Assembly (NCBI GenBank): GCA_023653785.1
Contig: JAMKCH010051521.1
Coordinates: 1-64,000 of the forward strand
Length of the DNA stretch: 64,000 nt
Reading direction: 5' to 3'
Source: Ophioderma brevispina
Taxonomy: Eukaryota > Echinodermata > Ophiuroidea > Amphilepidida > Ophiodermatidae
The stretch's first letter is position 1. Every line of letters starts with the position of its first letter. The notes under the pieces are model-generated. The model did not search any database, was not told the DNA's origin, and saw only the letters and a program-made list of their open reading frames with translations. Both the position numbers and the translations under genes were made by a program. Below are positions 34,081 through 45,105 of the stretch, piece after piece.

Positions 34081-34111
34081 TTTCTCTCTCTCTCGCTCTC
34101 TCTCTCTCTCA
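34081..34111. repeat. (TC)n microsatellite
   Basis: TTTCTCTCTCTCTCGCTCTCTC-type run. The opposite-strand reading gives an Arg-Glu repeat that ends a minus-strand frame. Confidence 0.9.
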
Positions 34112-34209
34112 TATGTAGTGTATTCACAGAGTGTATTAAGACACATAGCATGGCATACTGAAAAAAGGAAATGGTTATAAAATATGGTATGTATAATTGT
34201 TGAAGTTAC

Positions 34210-34456
34210 CCACTTGTACTCTTTGAGAAAACGGTATTTATGGAGCACTGTGAAATGTTGATATCCTTCAGCGTTCAACCTTTTGTATGAACCCCTTCCA
34301 TCGAAAATTTCTGGCGCCGGGTGTGACCATTTTTTCTTTCCTTCCTTGCGTATCCTATCTCTTTTTTCGTCCGTGTGGTGAATCGCCCGCCCTTTTGCTT
34401 GAATCTCGCACAGTGATCCCAAAGACCCACATCTTTCAGGAAAGTTAATATTTATT
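34210..34456 (-). CDS. candidate exon, unassigned
   Basis: A minus-strand open stretch reads CGSLGSLCEIQAKGRAIHH, then a highly charged DEKRDRIRKEGKKKW and later KRLNAEGYQHFTVLHKYRFL. It ends at a good donor (TGG followed by GTAACTTCA at about 34209). The upstream limit is uncertain; an in-frame Met lies at 34473. It is on the same strand and upstream of the exon candidate at 33551, with about 660 bp between as a possible intron. No domain was recognised. Confidence 0.4.
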
Positions 34457-34757
34457 TCCTCCTTTAGTATCAAAGCAGTGCATCTTTAATGTAACAGATT
34501 CATCATTTTGCAAATTGCTTACAACATGTACAATGAAATACAGGTACTGGGCCATTTTATGTACAAGTATGTAACTACTGACACTTTGACTAAGCCTTTC
34601 TTGGAGATATATAGTGAACCATGAACCCAAAAAATGCGGTGCTAGCATAGGACATCACAAATCAGGGTTGACAATCACAGAAGCGTAACTCAGCACTGAA
34701 AGAATCTTAAAGAAATGTCTTTAATTCTGCTTTCATAATTAAAAATTGTTCTTTGGT

Positions 34758-34781
34758 TTTTTTTTTTTTTTTTTTTTTAAT
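34758..34781. repeat. poly-T tract
   Basis: A run of about 24 T, in AT-rich DNA at the edge of repeat family D. Confidence 0.9.
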
Positions 34782-34824
34782 TATAACTTTTTAATTACAA
34801 TGTAACAGAAAATCATAGTTTTTC

Positions 34825-35295
34825 TATTGGCAAAATTTTGATGTAGAAGAGATCCAAATATGTGGGTTTATTTGTGTCATCAATTACCCCTTGGGTGTAG
34901 TTTCTGTGGCAAAATACAACATGGCCGGCCAAAATAAAAAATTTTTTTTGCGTCCAGATGACGCAATATTGTTATCATAACCCCATTTAAAAAATCAGGT
35001 TTGCTGTGTGTTTTTAAATTCTCTTGAATCAACATTATCATTTGTGTAATGTTATCAATACAATGGGATAATAAGAGGGCTCTGCTTAATGCAAGAAATA
35101 TTCAAAATGGCCGCCAAATTGCAAAAAATGCCACTTTCCTGTGTTAAATGAACCATTGTTAATTGTCTTTACCAACCATCTTGAGCAATTGGTTCTTTGG
35201 TCTTTAAACTCAAGACTATTTGAATACAATAATATATTAACCAAAGTCTGTCTGTATAGGTTTTTTTTTCACACAAAGAATATTCACAATGGCCG
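34825..35295. repeat. dispersed repeat family D, plus-orientation copy
   Basis: Contains GATCCAAATATGTGGG, CCTTGGGTGTAGTTTCTGTGG and CAAAATACAACATGGCCGGC, then further AATGGCCGCCAAA blocks near 35107 and 35288. The same order is seen reversed at about 41900-42400. Confidence 0.6.
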
Positions 35296-35574
35296 CCAAA
35301 GCTAATCGCGGGATATTGGACAGCGTGTGAAGTAATACGTGTCGCTGGTGTGAAAATGAGAGTGAGACTAAATGGACAATCATTTCATTTCATTGATTTC
35401 TTATTTTACCTTGGTCATACAATCAATGTTAAACACTGTTCTCCCTTGTAGCCCAGGGATCAACATAAAACAAAATGAAATACAATAAAATTATAATATA
35501 CAATGCCACAAATTTAAAGTCCATTACAAAATTACACAACTAATACTATTAAAACTTATACAAACATAAATAGC

Positions 35575-36112
35575 AATTCCATCTAATAAAAAAAGCATTT
35601 AACAATGTACGGATTCAAAGGAATGGATTTTTTATGGAGGTAGGCAAGTCATTCCAAGCTTTAGCTCCTCTGAACATGAAAGACCTTTTGCCACTTTGAG
35701 TATGTACTCTTTTTTTAAAACAAGGTTCCCAGAAGCAGATGATCGGAAGGGGCCCATAGTTCATATGACTCATCACATTTTAAAAAATTCCCAGAGTTTA
35801 TAGGACCAGCCCCGAGACATTTTAAAACATTGACCAATGTGGAATTGCGACGAGCAGAAAAGTTTCCAACTAGGGAGTCAAAAACTCTGCCCCAGTAGGT
35901 GTGCGGATCGGTACACCTAGTATTGCTCTGCCGAGACTTTTTTGATGACGGTCCAGTTTGTTTAGCTGAGTTTGGGGAGCATTAGACCAAATAATGTCAC
36001 AATATTCTACTTTGGGCAAACAATAGACTTGTACAATAATTTCAAAGTATCTATAGATAAAAACTTTCTTATGCGATAAAAAAGACCAATATATTTGTGT
36101 AAAGACAGACAA
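35575..36112 (-). pseudogene. LINE ORF2 C-terminal region
   Basis: After a frameshift near 36030 the reading continues YCDIIWSNAPQTQLNKLDRH and AILGVPIRTPTGAEFL. Then, with several stops, it gives TQSGKRSFMFRGAKAWNDLP, the GxRSFxxxGxxxWNxLP block found near the C-terminus of CR1/L2 LINE proteins. The end lies near 35575. Confidence 0.85.
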
Positions 36113-37508
36113 ACATTCATGTCATGTTCCCATGTTAGTCTTTGGTCAAAAGTAATGCCAAGATATTTAAAAATTGGCACACAGTCAAGTTTGTTGTCAT
36201 TAATATACACTGTGAGACTGTCAGCAATGGCAATCTTAGGAGCAGAACCAAAAAGCATGGTTTTAGTTTTGGAAACATTTAAAGTGAGCCTATGCTTACC
36301 CAGCCATTGGGCAATAATTTACATATCAGTATTTAGAACATCATTTATTTCACTAATACTTTTACTGGCATAAAATATTGCAGTGTCATCAGCATAGAGA
36401 TTTATTTTGCTCTTTGTTACAGTTTTAGCCAGGTCATTAATATATATTGTGAATAAAAGTGGCCCCAGAATTGAGCCCTGTGGAACCCCAAACCCCACAA
36501 CAGATAGATTAGATAGTGCATTACCAACTTTGGTAGCCTGTTTTCTTTCAGAAAGATATAAAGTGAACCAGTTTAGTTCCAGACCACAAACACCAACACT
36601 CCTAAGTTTTGAGAGAAAGATAGAGTGATTGACCGTGTTGAAGGCCTTCTTAAGATCTAAAAAGATGGCCCCAACATAATTACCATGGTCAATATGATTA
36701 AGAAGATAGTCCGAAACATCAATAAGTGTAGTGAGTGTTGAGTGCTTGGGTCTGAAGCCACCCTGTTCAGGAGTAAGGATATTGTTTACAGAAAGATATT
36801 CATAAAATTGATTGAAGACCAGCCTTTCGAAAATCTTCATGATCACTGGTATAATGGATATAGGCCGATAGTTGCTGATGATATTGCGAGGGCCATCCTT
36901 ATAGATAGGGCTAACTCTACTTTGTTTCCACATAGCTGGAACAGTACCAGAATGGAGACTAAGGTTAAATATATGAGCAAGTGGTGCTGCAATAGCATCA
37001 GCACCAGCCCTCAGGAATTTTGTGCCAATACCATCAAGCCCAGTGGCCTTGTTAGTTGCAAGTGACCTAAGAAGTTTCAAAATGCTGTCCTCAGTAATTT
37101 TACTGAAAGTAAATGTAGATGTTGAAACTGACTTATCAGATTCATTGATGTCATTAACTGAATCAAATTTATCATCAAGTTTCTGGCCAATGGTGGAGAA
37201 AGTCATTCATAACATTAGCTATATCTTCTTTGTTACTAATAACATCTTCGCCATCAAGCACTGATGAGATTGTGGTTTCTGTGCTAACCCAGGTAGCATG
37301 GATTTCAATGTTTTTTCCACAACCTACGAGGATCATTGCAATTATCAGTTATGGTTTGATTTATGAAATTTTTCTTGAGTAAGTCAGCCTTAATATTAAG
37401 TCTGTTACGGAGATGGCGTGCTATTTCCCAGTCTTCAGTTGTTTTGGGTTTTTTCAGCTTTAATGCGAGCAGAGTGACACTGTCTGCGAGCTTCGAGATA
37501 ATCATCAT
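36007..37508 (-). pseudogene. LINE ORF2 reverse transcriptase
   Basis: A linker (37508-37305: ...DNCNDPRRLWKK) leads, after a frameshift near 37210-37300, into the RT. Motifs: KATGLDGIGTKFLRAGADAI; VSPIYKDGPRNIISNYRPIS; LDLKKAFNTVNHSIFL (the usual D of AFD is N here); FGVPQGSILGPLLFTIYIND; and NLYADDTAIFY with an intact YADD. A single in-frame TAA at 36319-36321 is followed in the same frame by AQWLGKHRLTLNVSKTK and IFKYLGITFDQRLTWEHDM. Membership of the CR1 group rests on the PHD-endonuclease-RT order and on these motifs. Confidence 0.92.
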
Positions 37509-38335
37509 TAGTCCATGTAGGTTGTGTTGGAATTCTTAATTGGAGCATGAGTATCGCATATTGGACGAAACAGACCAAGAAAAATATCCCAAGCCAGCTC
37601 GGGACAATCAGTACAATCAATAGTCTGCCACGGGGCTTCATTGAGGTCATTCAGGAAACTGCTATTGAAACGTCTGAATGATCTTGCCTCGATAAAGCGT
37701 GTGCCACCTTTGACCTTGCTGGCTTTTCTACCAGCATAAATGATGGAATGGTTACTAAGTGAACAAGACACAACACCATTCTGACTGTACAATTCTGATC
37801 TGTTCGTCCAAATATGATCGATACAGCTTTCACTGTGATCTGTGATTCTGGTGGGGTGTTTAGTAATGAGACTCATATCATGATTTGACATCGTGTTTAG
37901 GAGCTTTGTCCAATTACCCTTATCATTGGATTTTTTAGCAAGGGAATTGCAATTAAAATAAGTCAATATAACAGCAAGTTCGTCAACTTTAGAAGACAGC
38001 GAATTTATGTTCAAGCACATAAAACGTAACCCCTTCAACTGATTAAAAGTATCTTTATAGATATTATATTGATCACAAGTGTTATCAGTGGAGTTATTAG
38101 TGTTACTGGTTTCAGGAGTTTGTGTCGAATCCCTCAAATTGCCATGGTTGCCAACATCAGGTGTAATCAGGGCAACATTGTTACAGGATGAACACTTGCC
38201 TGGTGGAACAGGACGGTCGAGGTACCGGTATTCTCTTTTAGCCAGCCCAGAACACTTAAGATGTAGCGGTTTGTGACATTGCGAGCATGATGACCTGCGA
38301 TGGCGGTTTTGTATCCTAAGCATCCCTATAAGCAT
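37508..38335 (-). pseudogene. LINE ORF2 N-terminus: PHD-like finger and deleted endonuclease
   Basis: 275 residues, open throughout. Residues about 15-55 have SCSQCHKPLHLKCSGL...CSSCNN, a zinc finger of the PHD kind found at the start of many CR1 ORFs, lacking its first Cys pair because of 5' truncation. LRFMCLNINSLSSKVDEL (about residue 103) is the start of an APE endonuclease. After YFNCN the sequence jumps to LAKKSNDKGNWTKLLN, which in intact elements follows the later GDFN motif. The segment holding several catalytic residues is therefore missing without loss of frame. CIDHIWTNRS and SNHSIIYAG (the SDH/SNH region) follow. Confidence 0.85.
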
Positions 38336-38345
38336 TTCTTGTCAA

Positions 38346-40347
38346 CAGTTGATGCTATTATATGCCAGTATTAGAAAGAGTACAATCAATACTCTTGGCA
38401 ATTGTTGAATGGGTGAGCGGACCATGGTGGATCAATACATCAATACTTGTTTCATTCATCTAGTAAGTAAGATGCAGATCCTGTGATGATGGTTGCAAAG
38501 TCTGTTGAATTTGCCTACCTGCCTAGTGTAGATTTTACCTCAGGTAGAGAATAGCAAGCAGATGAATTCTTTCATACGGTTTTGAGTTGAAAAGTAACAA
38601 TATTGCACATATACAAGATGTAAGAAGTTCTAGTGATGAAAATGATGAAATTGCCAGTGAAAATGATGAAATTGCCAGTGATGAATCCAGTGTTGGTCTC
38701 ATGTTTTCAGCAATATTTAATTTCTGCACATTCGAACTTCTCTGCAAGTTTTTACTGAATAAACAGTATACTAGAATTAGTGGTTTTCAGCTTTGATTGA
38801 TGATCAGTACACCAACTTTCGCCTTCTTTAATAGAGAGTAAGGCAGTTTTGTCCATGAATGGTGATACAGTAATGACAAACCGGAAGTCTTATTGGCACT
38901 GTCTGTGCATGCAAAGTCTATTCCATCGTTATTTGTATTTCATTCATAAGCTTCTGGCTGCAGAGCATTCTTAATTGATATGTTCTCAGCTGTTTCTCAT
39001 TCAGGCCATCTAAAACATGCCTTTACGTGACAGACCCAGAGTGTGCTTATATGTATCCAATAACTTCAGGAATTTCACAGACTTTCTTTTAAACTCCTCT
39101 TTCTTCAAGACTGATAGTTTGTGAGCATTCTTCACACTATGAATGAAATTTCACTCCCATTTCTTTACATTCGCCACCTCCTCAGAGGTCCTTGCCCACT
39201 TCCATCATGATCTCTTTTCATTTGTCGATTGCTGGGTGAACACAGGGTCAACAAGCAACTTGTTGGTCAAGATTGGACAATTCAATGCACTTTTTATCCC
39301 TTATTTGATTTTATAAGTGATGAGTTAATGTTCACCACTCTCTCACTCCATCTACCTACAGCTGTATTAAAGAGACACAAGGATATTTCCAGAAAGAAGT
39401 GCCTCCAATTTTGTTTGAACCCGAGTTTTTTGCACATTTTGAGCCAGTGCTTACCAACAATGTATTAGATCACACCTGAAGTGAATTTAGCCGAATACGC
39501 AGTTATTATGTAAGATCGTGATGATTTAGAATTTTGTCGTGCACAACAGAAAAATCAAACCATGCTTTTTTATAGGGACGATTGCGATAGCAGGCCAAGT
39601 TCAAAACATAGTGTTTTGGTTTTTCGTTTTTACTTTTTTGTCTAATAAACCTTCGAAACCTTCTGGTTCTACCAATGATCAATCGCAAATTGAGAGAAAT
39701 TTGTATCCTCAAAGAAAATTCCTCCTGTCCCTTCAAGTAGCCTGCAGGCATGTGAAATAGACACCTGGTATCCATAACCCAATGCTGCTTAGGCCGCTTA
39801 AAAAATAGTTAGATTCCCGTCCTACTGGTCTTCGAAAAGTGACGAGGGAGGGAGGCTTTTTTTTTATTCGCGATGGTAGCCAACTGCTTTAATGACATTA
39901 CTGAAGGTCTGAAACTTGCAGTGTGTCTCAAAATAAGCAGTGGGCTATCATTCATACATGTATCAATACTGTAAACATGTTCAACTGTTGAAATTTTACA
40001 GTCTAGTAACAATAAATAAATCCATGTACATGAGGTATTGTACATGTTGTATCGTCGTTTCGATGACAATGGTTCGGTGCAAACTCATCCACCGCAAACC
40101 CTCACCAGCTCAGGCTCAACCACCCCCCCCCCCATTTGCTGATCTATAATAATAATTTTAAACCTTTACTATTTTGAAGAGATCTTAAAATTTTACACAT
40201 GAATATTCTTTTACTACAATTGCACATGCATTTGTATATAAAAGCTACTAAAAACCCCAACTGCCCACACGTAGGTATGAGCAAGTAAATAAGAATAACA
40301 CTAAACAGGCTGTCGGAATTCTGAAGCCGATAATGGATGACTGACTT
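38346..40347. other. no confident gene
   Basis: 38630-38690 holds a short 21-bp tandem duplication (GAAAATGATGAAATTGCCAG) inside an acidic plus-strand frame (38587-38796). The frames 39506-39775 (minus), 39809-40069 (minus) and 39229-39468 (plus) show no domain. Opposite-strand overlaps make chance likely. Confidence 0.4.
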
Positions 40348-40626
40348 TTCTGCCACCACATCATTTAACATGCAGTTTATTCTGTTCAGCGGTGCCGAAT
40401 TCATAGGGTCAGTGGCAAATTTCCCACAAAAATGATGGATAGAATAGAGTTCGAGGTGTTTCCCATATGAAATGCGTGGTACACGGATTTGGCAGTCCAC
40501 AACTATCCAGTCGAGTCGTAGGTCCCATCGTAGACTCCGGTATAAGCTGCCAAGATTTCTGGCGATAGCGCAAAACTTGCACGAAAAACTAGACTTTGTG
40601 AATGGCTGGAAACGAGAACATGTCAT
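40144..40626 (-). other. 160-codon open stretch partly made of repeat, doubtful
   Basis: The longest domain-free frame in the region (160 codons). Its middle third (40348-40415) is a family C fragment, and its C-terminal third is hydrophobic and AT-driven. The first 70 codons, with several Cys and Trp (CKFCAIARNLGSLYRSL, LRLDWIVVDCQIR), could be an exon, but no splice sites stand out. I lean to non-coding. Confidence 0.2.
40348..40415. repeat. family C fragment (copy 2)
   Basis: TTTCTGCCACCACATCATTT, AACATGCAGTTTATTCTGTT and GGTGCCGAATTCATAGG match, in reverse, the core of 4652-4767 (GAATTCGGCA, GAATAAACCGCATGTTAAA, GGTGGCAGAA). Confidence 0.65.
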
Positions 40627-40813
40627 GTATTCATGATTTAGTGGATTCTTAATTTTCTCAAGTTGTTACAATAAAAAAAAAAAATGGATGAGACGGTGAA
40701 AGTGGTCCGTGGCGGAGGACGAGAATCGAATAATGTTTTCAAGGCCTTACATCGACAGTACTGTGCCCTGTTGTTGATTTAGAAGAGTGATGGGAAAGAG
40801 AGGCGAGGGTTGT

Positions 40814-40815
<2 letters not shown>

Positions 40816-40845
<30 letters not shown>

Positions 40846-40848
40846 TCT
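40816..40848. repeat. poly-T tract
   Basis: Two T-runs separated by one C. Confidence 0.9.
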
Positions 40849-41094
40849 ACAATGTACTTTGTTATCAATAATTTTTTTAAAGACATCCACTTTTGAAAAC
40901 ATTGTGTGCATGATCCATGTGTAAACTCTTCCAAACTTTGATATCTATGTACATGTGTTTAAATTATGTGATTGCGCAGGGACAGTGTTTATAAGAGGCC
41001 CATGGTGCTATAAAGGTTTAAAGTAAAATAAGGGCCTATGTTGAGAAATTTGTAGGTCTAATGCCCGCTGAACGAGTTCGGAACGGGGGACTAT

Positions 41095-41441
41095 AAAATG
41101 AGCATTCGTCCGGTCGTTCGTTCGTCCGTCCGTCGCTGATAAAAAATTGTTAACCCATGTGGTATACAATTTCTCGGAGTTCCGTAAGGGCAACAATGAT
41201 GCAACTTGGTGGAGAGGGGGTTTGATGAGTTCTGACTGGATTGCATTTTGGGTGACACTTGCTAATTAAAGTATTATTTGCATAATTTATAAAATTTTCT
41301 GCAAGGCCTGTGTTTACAAGTTGTCTGGAGTTCCGTAAGGAGTCAATGATGTAACTTGTGGAAGGAAGCGGGTTAAGAGTTCTGAATGGTAGATTGGGGG
41401 GTCTTTTTCGGGCAAATTGAGTATGCAAATGAGCTAATTAA
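41095..41441. repeat. AT-rich composite repeat, second locus
   Basis: A (CGTC/GTCC)n run (41105-41135) is followed by GGAGTTCCGTAAG twice (about 41176 and 41329), GCAAGGCCTGTG.TTACAAGTT, GGAAGCGGGTTAAGAGTTCTGA and TATGCAAATGAGCTAATTAA at 41422-41441. The same ordered components occur at 870-1900. Confidence 0.82.
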
Positions 41442-41555
41442 GGGGTGTTGGGGAGGTTGTGGGCTGTTGGGGAGGGTGGGTGTTGCGGGGTTTTGGGGAG
41501 GGGGTGGGAAGGTCTGCGGGGTGTTGGAGAGGGGGTGGGGTGTTGTACTTGCATT
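41441..41555. repeat. G-rich minisatellite, second locus
   Basis: GGGGTGTTGGGGAGG-type units, the same as at 2120-2625, directly joined to the AT-rich composite. The frames at 41373-41648 are shadows. Confidence 0.85.
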
Positions 41556-41899
41556 TATCACATGTTAGTGATCGAAACATTCGGCGGGGACATTTTACGC
41601 ATGCGTAAATACGAGTTCGCCTTGTTAATATTAATCAAGCTGTATTGATCAAAAAATAATTCCAGACACAGGGGCACATTCTGATAATCAGCCTCACCAC
41701 CTTCACACCATCGAACCTATGTATGTTTTCTCGTCTCATTCATCTCTGCAACCACTATGTGGAATGACTTCTTGATACCACAAAAGTAAAATATTTTTGT
41801 TTACGGCAAACATGAAAATATTTGTAAAGTATTCTATGGGGATTGTAATACACACAATACCTTATCACATTAAAGCTACTATCAGTCATTTTTGTCCAA

Positions 41900-42400
41900 A
41901 ATCAAAAATGGCAGCCATTTTGTTTATATGTTGGCAGTGTTCTTACCTAATACTGAAGTTAACTTGTATTAGCCTTTGGTTTTCTATCATACATTAGTAA
42001 TGAGAATTGTTTGGTTATTTATTGTCCTTCTTTTCTTACGATAGACTGTCCAAAATTGTCCGGACATGAGTAACAATGTCGATTTTGGCACCATTGATTT
42101 TTAAAAGTATAATTGGAACACTGAATACTCTTGTGAATAATAATAATTTAAGTAGACCGTTAATTTGCCATGTAAGGCCTATAAAACCTTAAAAAATTGT
42201 GGTATATGGTTGATGTTATTTGGTAGGTTTTTGTTGAAAAAATATGTCATTTGGCGGCCATTTTTGATTTTTGCCACAGAACCACCCCAGGGGTCTCTGA
42301 TACAAAAATAGCCCAATATTTGGATTCTTCACAAATTTGTCGCCATAAAAAACTATGCAAGGAGCCAAGTTTGGCTGTAGTTTGTAGCGTTTGTCCCAGT
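41900..42400. repeat. dispersed repeat family D, inverted copy
   Basis: The reverse strand reads GAATCCAAATATTGGGCTAT, CCCCTGGGGTGGTTCTGTGG and CAAAAATGGCCGCCAAATGA, in the order seen at 34825-35000. Another AAAAATGGCAGCCATTTTG palindrome lies at 41906-41924. Confidence 0.6.
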
Positions 42401-43056
42401 CGTTAATGCAGATTGTAGAAGCATGTTTTTTAAAGAAAATGCATCAAATCTTGAATTGTACTGTGTCCTTTCTCAAATAGGAATACTTTTTGACTTAAAT
42501 CCTTGTGACCTCAATTTTTTGGACCCACCAAGTCCACCCTCACTATCCCCTAACCCTTTGGTTTTAACTTCATTTCCGTGTTACATTTGGAACATTCATG
42601 TTTGACAACGACAACTCTCCCTTCTGAGCCAATCATGAAGAGCGTGTTTATCATTATTTACTACTGCATAAAAAGTCCATAAAAGAAAAAAAATCCATGT
42701 GTCGTCTTCCATGACTGCATTTTGGTATCTTTTTTGTTTGTTGAAAATTCCTGTCCCTCCCGAGCGGCCATGTTGGAAATTGTGTCTCAAATGTTACCAA
42801 GACCAAGTGATTGGTAGTCCACCAAAGTGAAATGATCACAGTTAGCGAATCTGGGGAATAATATATAAAATGAAATATGCCTTGACCCTGATATTTCATA
42901 CTGGAAAGTATTATGAAATATAATCGAAGGGAGGTACCGACATGGGCGTATACAGTGTACCCCCCTGAACTTTCAATTCATGCGGTCGTAAATATAATTT
43001 GTTTAAACCACTGTTGGAATAAGTCACACTTCAGCGTGATTATGGCATTTTTAGAC
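42401..43056. other. no recognised feature
   Basis: The overlapping minus frames 42596-42899 show no domain. A GCGGCCATGTTGG motif near 42764 may be another family D trace. Confidence 0.4.
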
Positions 43057-43314
43057 TAGGGGGTTATAGCACGATGATATATATAAGATAGCGACAGAGT
43101 TGATAATACCATAATTAGCATCATCATTCTATAACGTACACCTAATTGGGGCGAATCCCTCTTGCAAGGGGTGCATGCTCAGCTTGCTGAGTGGGTTTTG
43201 GGGAGACGAAGCAAAGAGAAGAGGGTATAATTGTTCTTAGCGCAAAGGGACAAGAAGGGTCAAATTTCAACAGGGTTAAACCGATGATATTAATCGTCCT
43301 GGTTTAACCCCCTA
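43057..43314. mobile_element. inverted-repeat element (TAGGGGGTTA ends)
   Basis: The left end is TAGGGGGTTATAGCACGATG; the right end read in reverse is TAGGGGGTTAAACCAGGACG, about 258 bp apart. Near the right end AGGGTTAAACC...GGTTTAACCCC forms an additional hairpin (43272-43312). It is non-coding. No target duplication was resolved. Confidence 0.6.
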
Positions 43315-43489
43315 TCTTTTTTTTTAAGCACCTGAAGTAATCAGGCTTTATTTTAATAGGATACACGTAAAATGAAAAGACATGGCCACAATTTCATTAA
43401 CTGGCAACACCAAAAAGGTTCCCGCCCCCCCCCCCCGGCTAAAACAAGATATTGCCGATAATGTAAATTGTTTTTTCCTCTGTTTCCAG

Positions 43490-43562
43490 GAACCCAACTA
43501 CACTGTGGCTATATCAGTACATTCCTGAATGGGTGTTGATCAATGCACCATTGATGTATAAG
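43490..43562 (+). CDS. candidate 73-bp exon, membrane-helix-like
   Basis: The acceptor is strong (GTTTTTTCCTCTGTTTCCAG) and the donor is consensus (AAG followed by GTAAGAGT). In the only open frame (phase: one base, then codons) it reads NPTTLWLYQYIPEWVLINAP followed by LMYK, a hydrophobic segment that could be a transmembrane helix. I do not recognise the protein. A following acceptor at about 47019 (TTTTCATATTATTAG) could pair with this donor, but the downstream frame has a stop, so no multi-exon model is proposed. A C-run (about 43420-43436) lies 50 bp upstream. Confidence 0.42.
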
Positions 43563-45105
43563 GTAAGAGTAGGGCCTTTTGGTAACAGACATTACATTGA
43601 TAAGAGTTTGAGAAAGGGAGCTAGGTCTGGAAAAAAGGGTATATTAAGGCTTTGCCATTTTTGGACTTAGTCAATACATTATATCTAAACAAGCAAGACT
43701 TTCTTTCATATGCCGACCCAACTTTGTTTAGATGTCATGCACAACTTGATTTTTTGTTTGGCCTTTGTGTAGGTACTGCCTCATTGCCACCGCTATACAT
43801 CAAACCATTAGTATTACACTTCCTCTGAGTGAGTATACCTTCAGTAGTTACGACAACTTAGCACAACAAACTGGGTGGAAATCACATTGGAATCAGTTTT
43901 TGAAAACTGAATGGCTGGTAGATTTTCATGTGTAATGTATGAGCCAACCAGTGTAGTTTTAGAGACAAGCAATTGTAAATGGGGCCTTATACTTGAAGGA
44001 CACTTCAAAGGACGAAACGAGGGCCTAATGGAAGAACAAGGATCTTATAACATCCACTGAATGAGTAACCCAGGCAAAGAAGAAATAAAGCAACAACTCA
44101 ACAAAATATATATCTTTCATAAAAGGCACCTGAATGCCCATGGTAGAAAAAGAAAGACATGCAAGAAACATGCCATCTAGAACCAACTCAATGTGACCCT
44201 TTCCGTGTAGTCAGTCGGTCATATTTTGTTTTTTTCCTGCTAGTCCTTTTTTCCAATCTTTTTCTGACATGACTCCAATAAGCATGTCAACACTTAAAAT
44301 GTTCTTTTCAACAATTCCTCAATGTAGTTTGTTTCACTTGCACACATTAACTTTGATAGGGGCTAAGGTAAAGAACAAAATTGAGATCAAAGGTTATCTT
44401 GGGTCCTTGGAGGGTCATATGCTTAAAAAAAAAAAAACGTAATGGCTTGCTTGCAACAGAAATAGGTCAATAGTTTCAAAGGTTGCTTCTAATAATCCTT
44501 TGGTAGATTTATGGGAGTTAAGATAAGAGATCAAAGGTTATATGGGAGTCATTTGAGGTGATTGTTGAATATGCATAAAACTTAGTGATCTTTTATCACT
44601 AAGTTAATTGTGTGAGATGTTTGAGATCATGGGTAAAATTGATTTGAATACTCTTCTGCCAAAAATAAATGGTTATCAACTAAAGCTTCATCATGATTTA
44701 TAATTTGTAATGGCAAAAGTCATTAAAAGTCTTAGACTGAACATCGACTGATAGTGTTGCTGAGCTACTGCATTGTAGATGCTCTTGTTTTGCAGTCTTG
44801 TAAGTGTTAAAATGAAAAGTAGTTACAGTCATGGTTGAAACTACCACTCCTGCATTCACAAAAAGGTATGAGAGCTCTTAATTTTAATAGAGAATTCATC
44901 AAAGAACCTTGTTGGTCTTCCCACTCAATTTGGTTTCCATAATATCTTGAAGAAATTGCTTTTGTTTCTAAATGTAGTCCTGGAATATGGGAATTGGCAA
45001 GAAAAAACACCTGGAATTGAACACTAAAAAAAAGTCGCTTCTTTTGGAAAATATTGTCATGTCAAGTAATCAGAGACAAACCATTACCCCCGCTCTGGTT
45101 TACAC
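43563..45105. other. no recognised gene; perfect 11-bp hairpin at 44579-44605
   Basis: AACTTAGTGAT-CTTTT-ATCACTAAGTT (44579-44605) is a perfect stem of 11 bp with a 5-nt loop. Nothing around it suggests a bacterial-type terminator role in this context. The rest is AT-rich with no coding signature. Confidence 0.5.

Larger units (their letters stand above)
35380..38345 (-). mobile_element. CR1-type LINE, 5'-truncated and with an internal endonuclease deletion
   Basis: The minus-strand element contains, in order, a partial PHD-like finger, the start of an APE endonuclease, a deletion, the endonuclease C-terminus, a linker, a nearly intact reverse transcriptase, the C-terminal region and a 3' UTR. 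The 3' end at about 35395-35380 reads CAATGAAATGAAATGATTG, an ATGAA-type tail typical of CR1/L2 LINEs. Compared with full-length CR1 elements it lacks the 5' region and most of the endonuclease. It is the youngest-looking retroelement in the window because the RT reading survives for about 400 codons with one stop. Confidence 0.92.

Noticed and set aside
44579..44605. Perfect 11-bp hairpin as a transcription terminator
   Set aside because: Intrinsic terminators are bacterial. This is animal-type DNA with no gene upstream; it is likely a short chance or transposon-derived palindrome.
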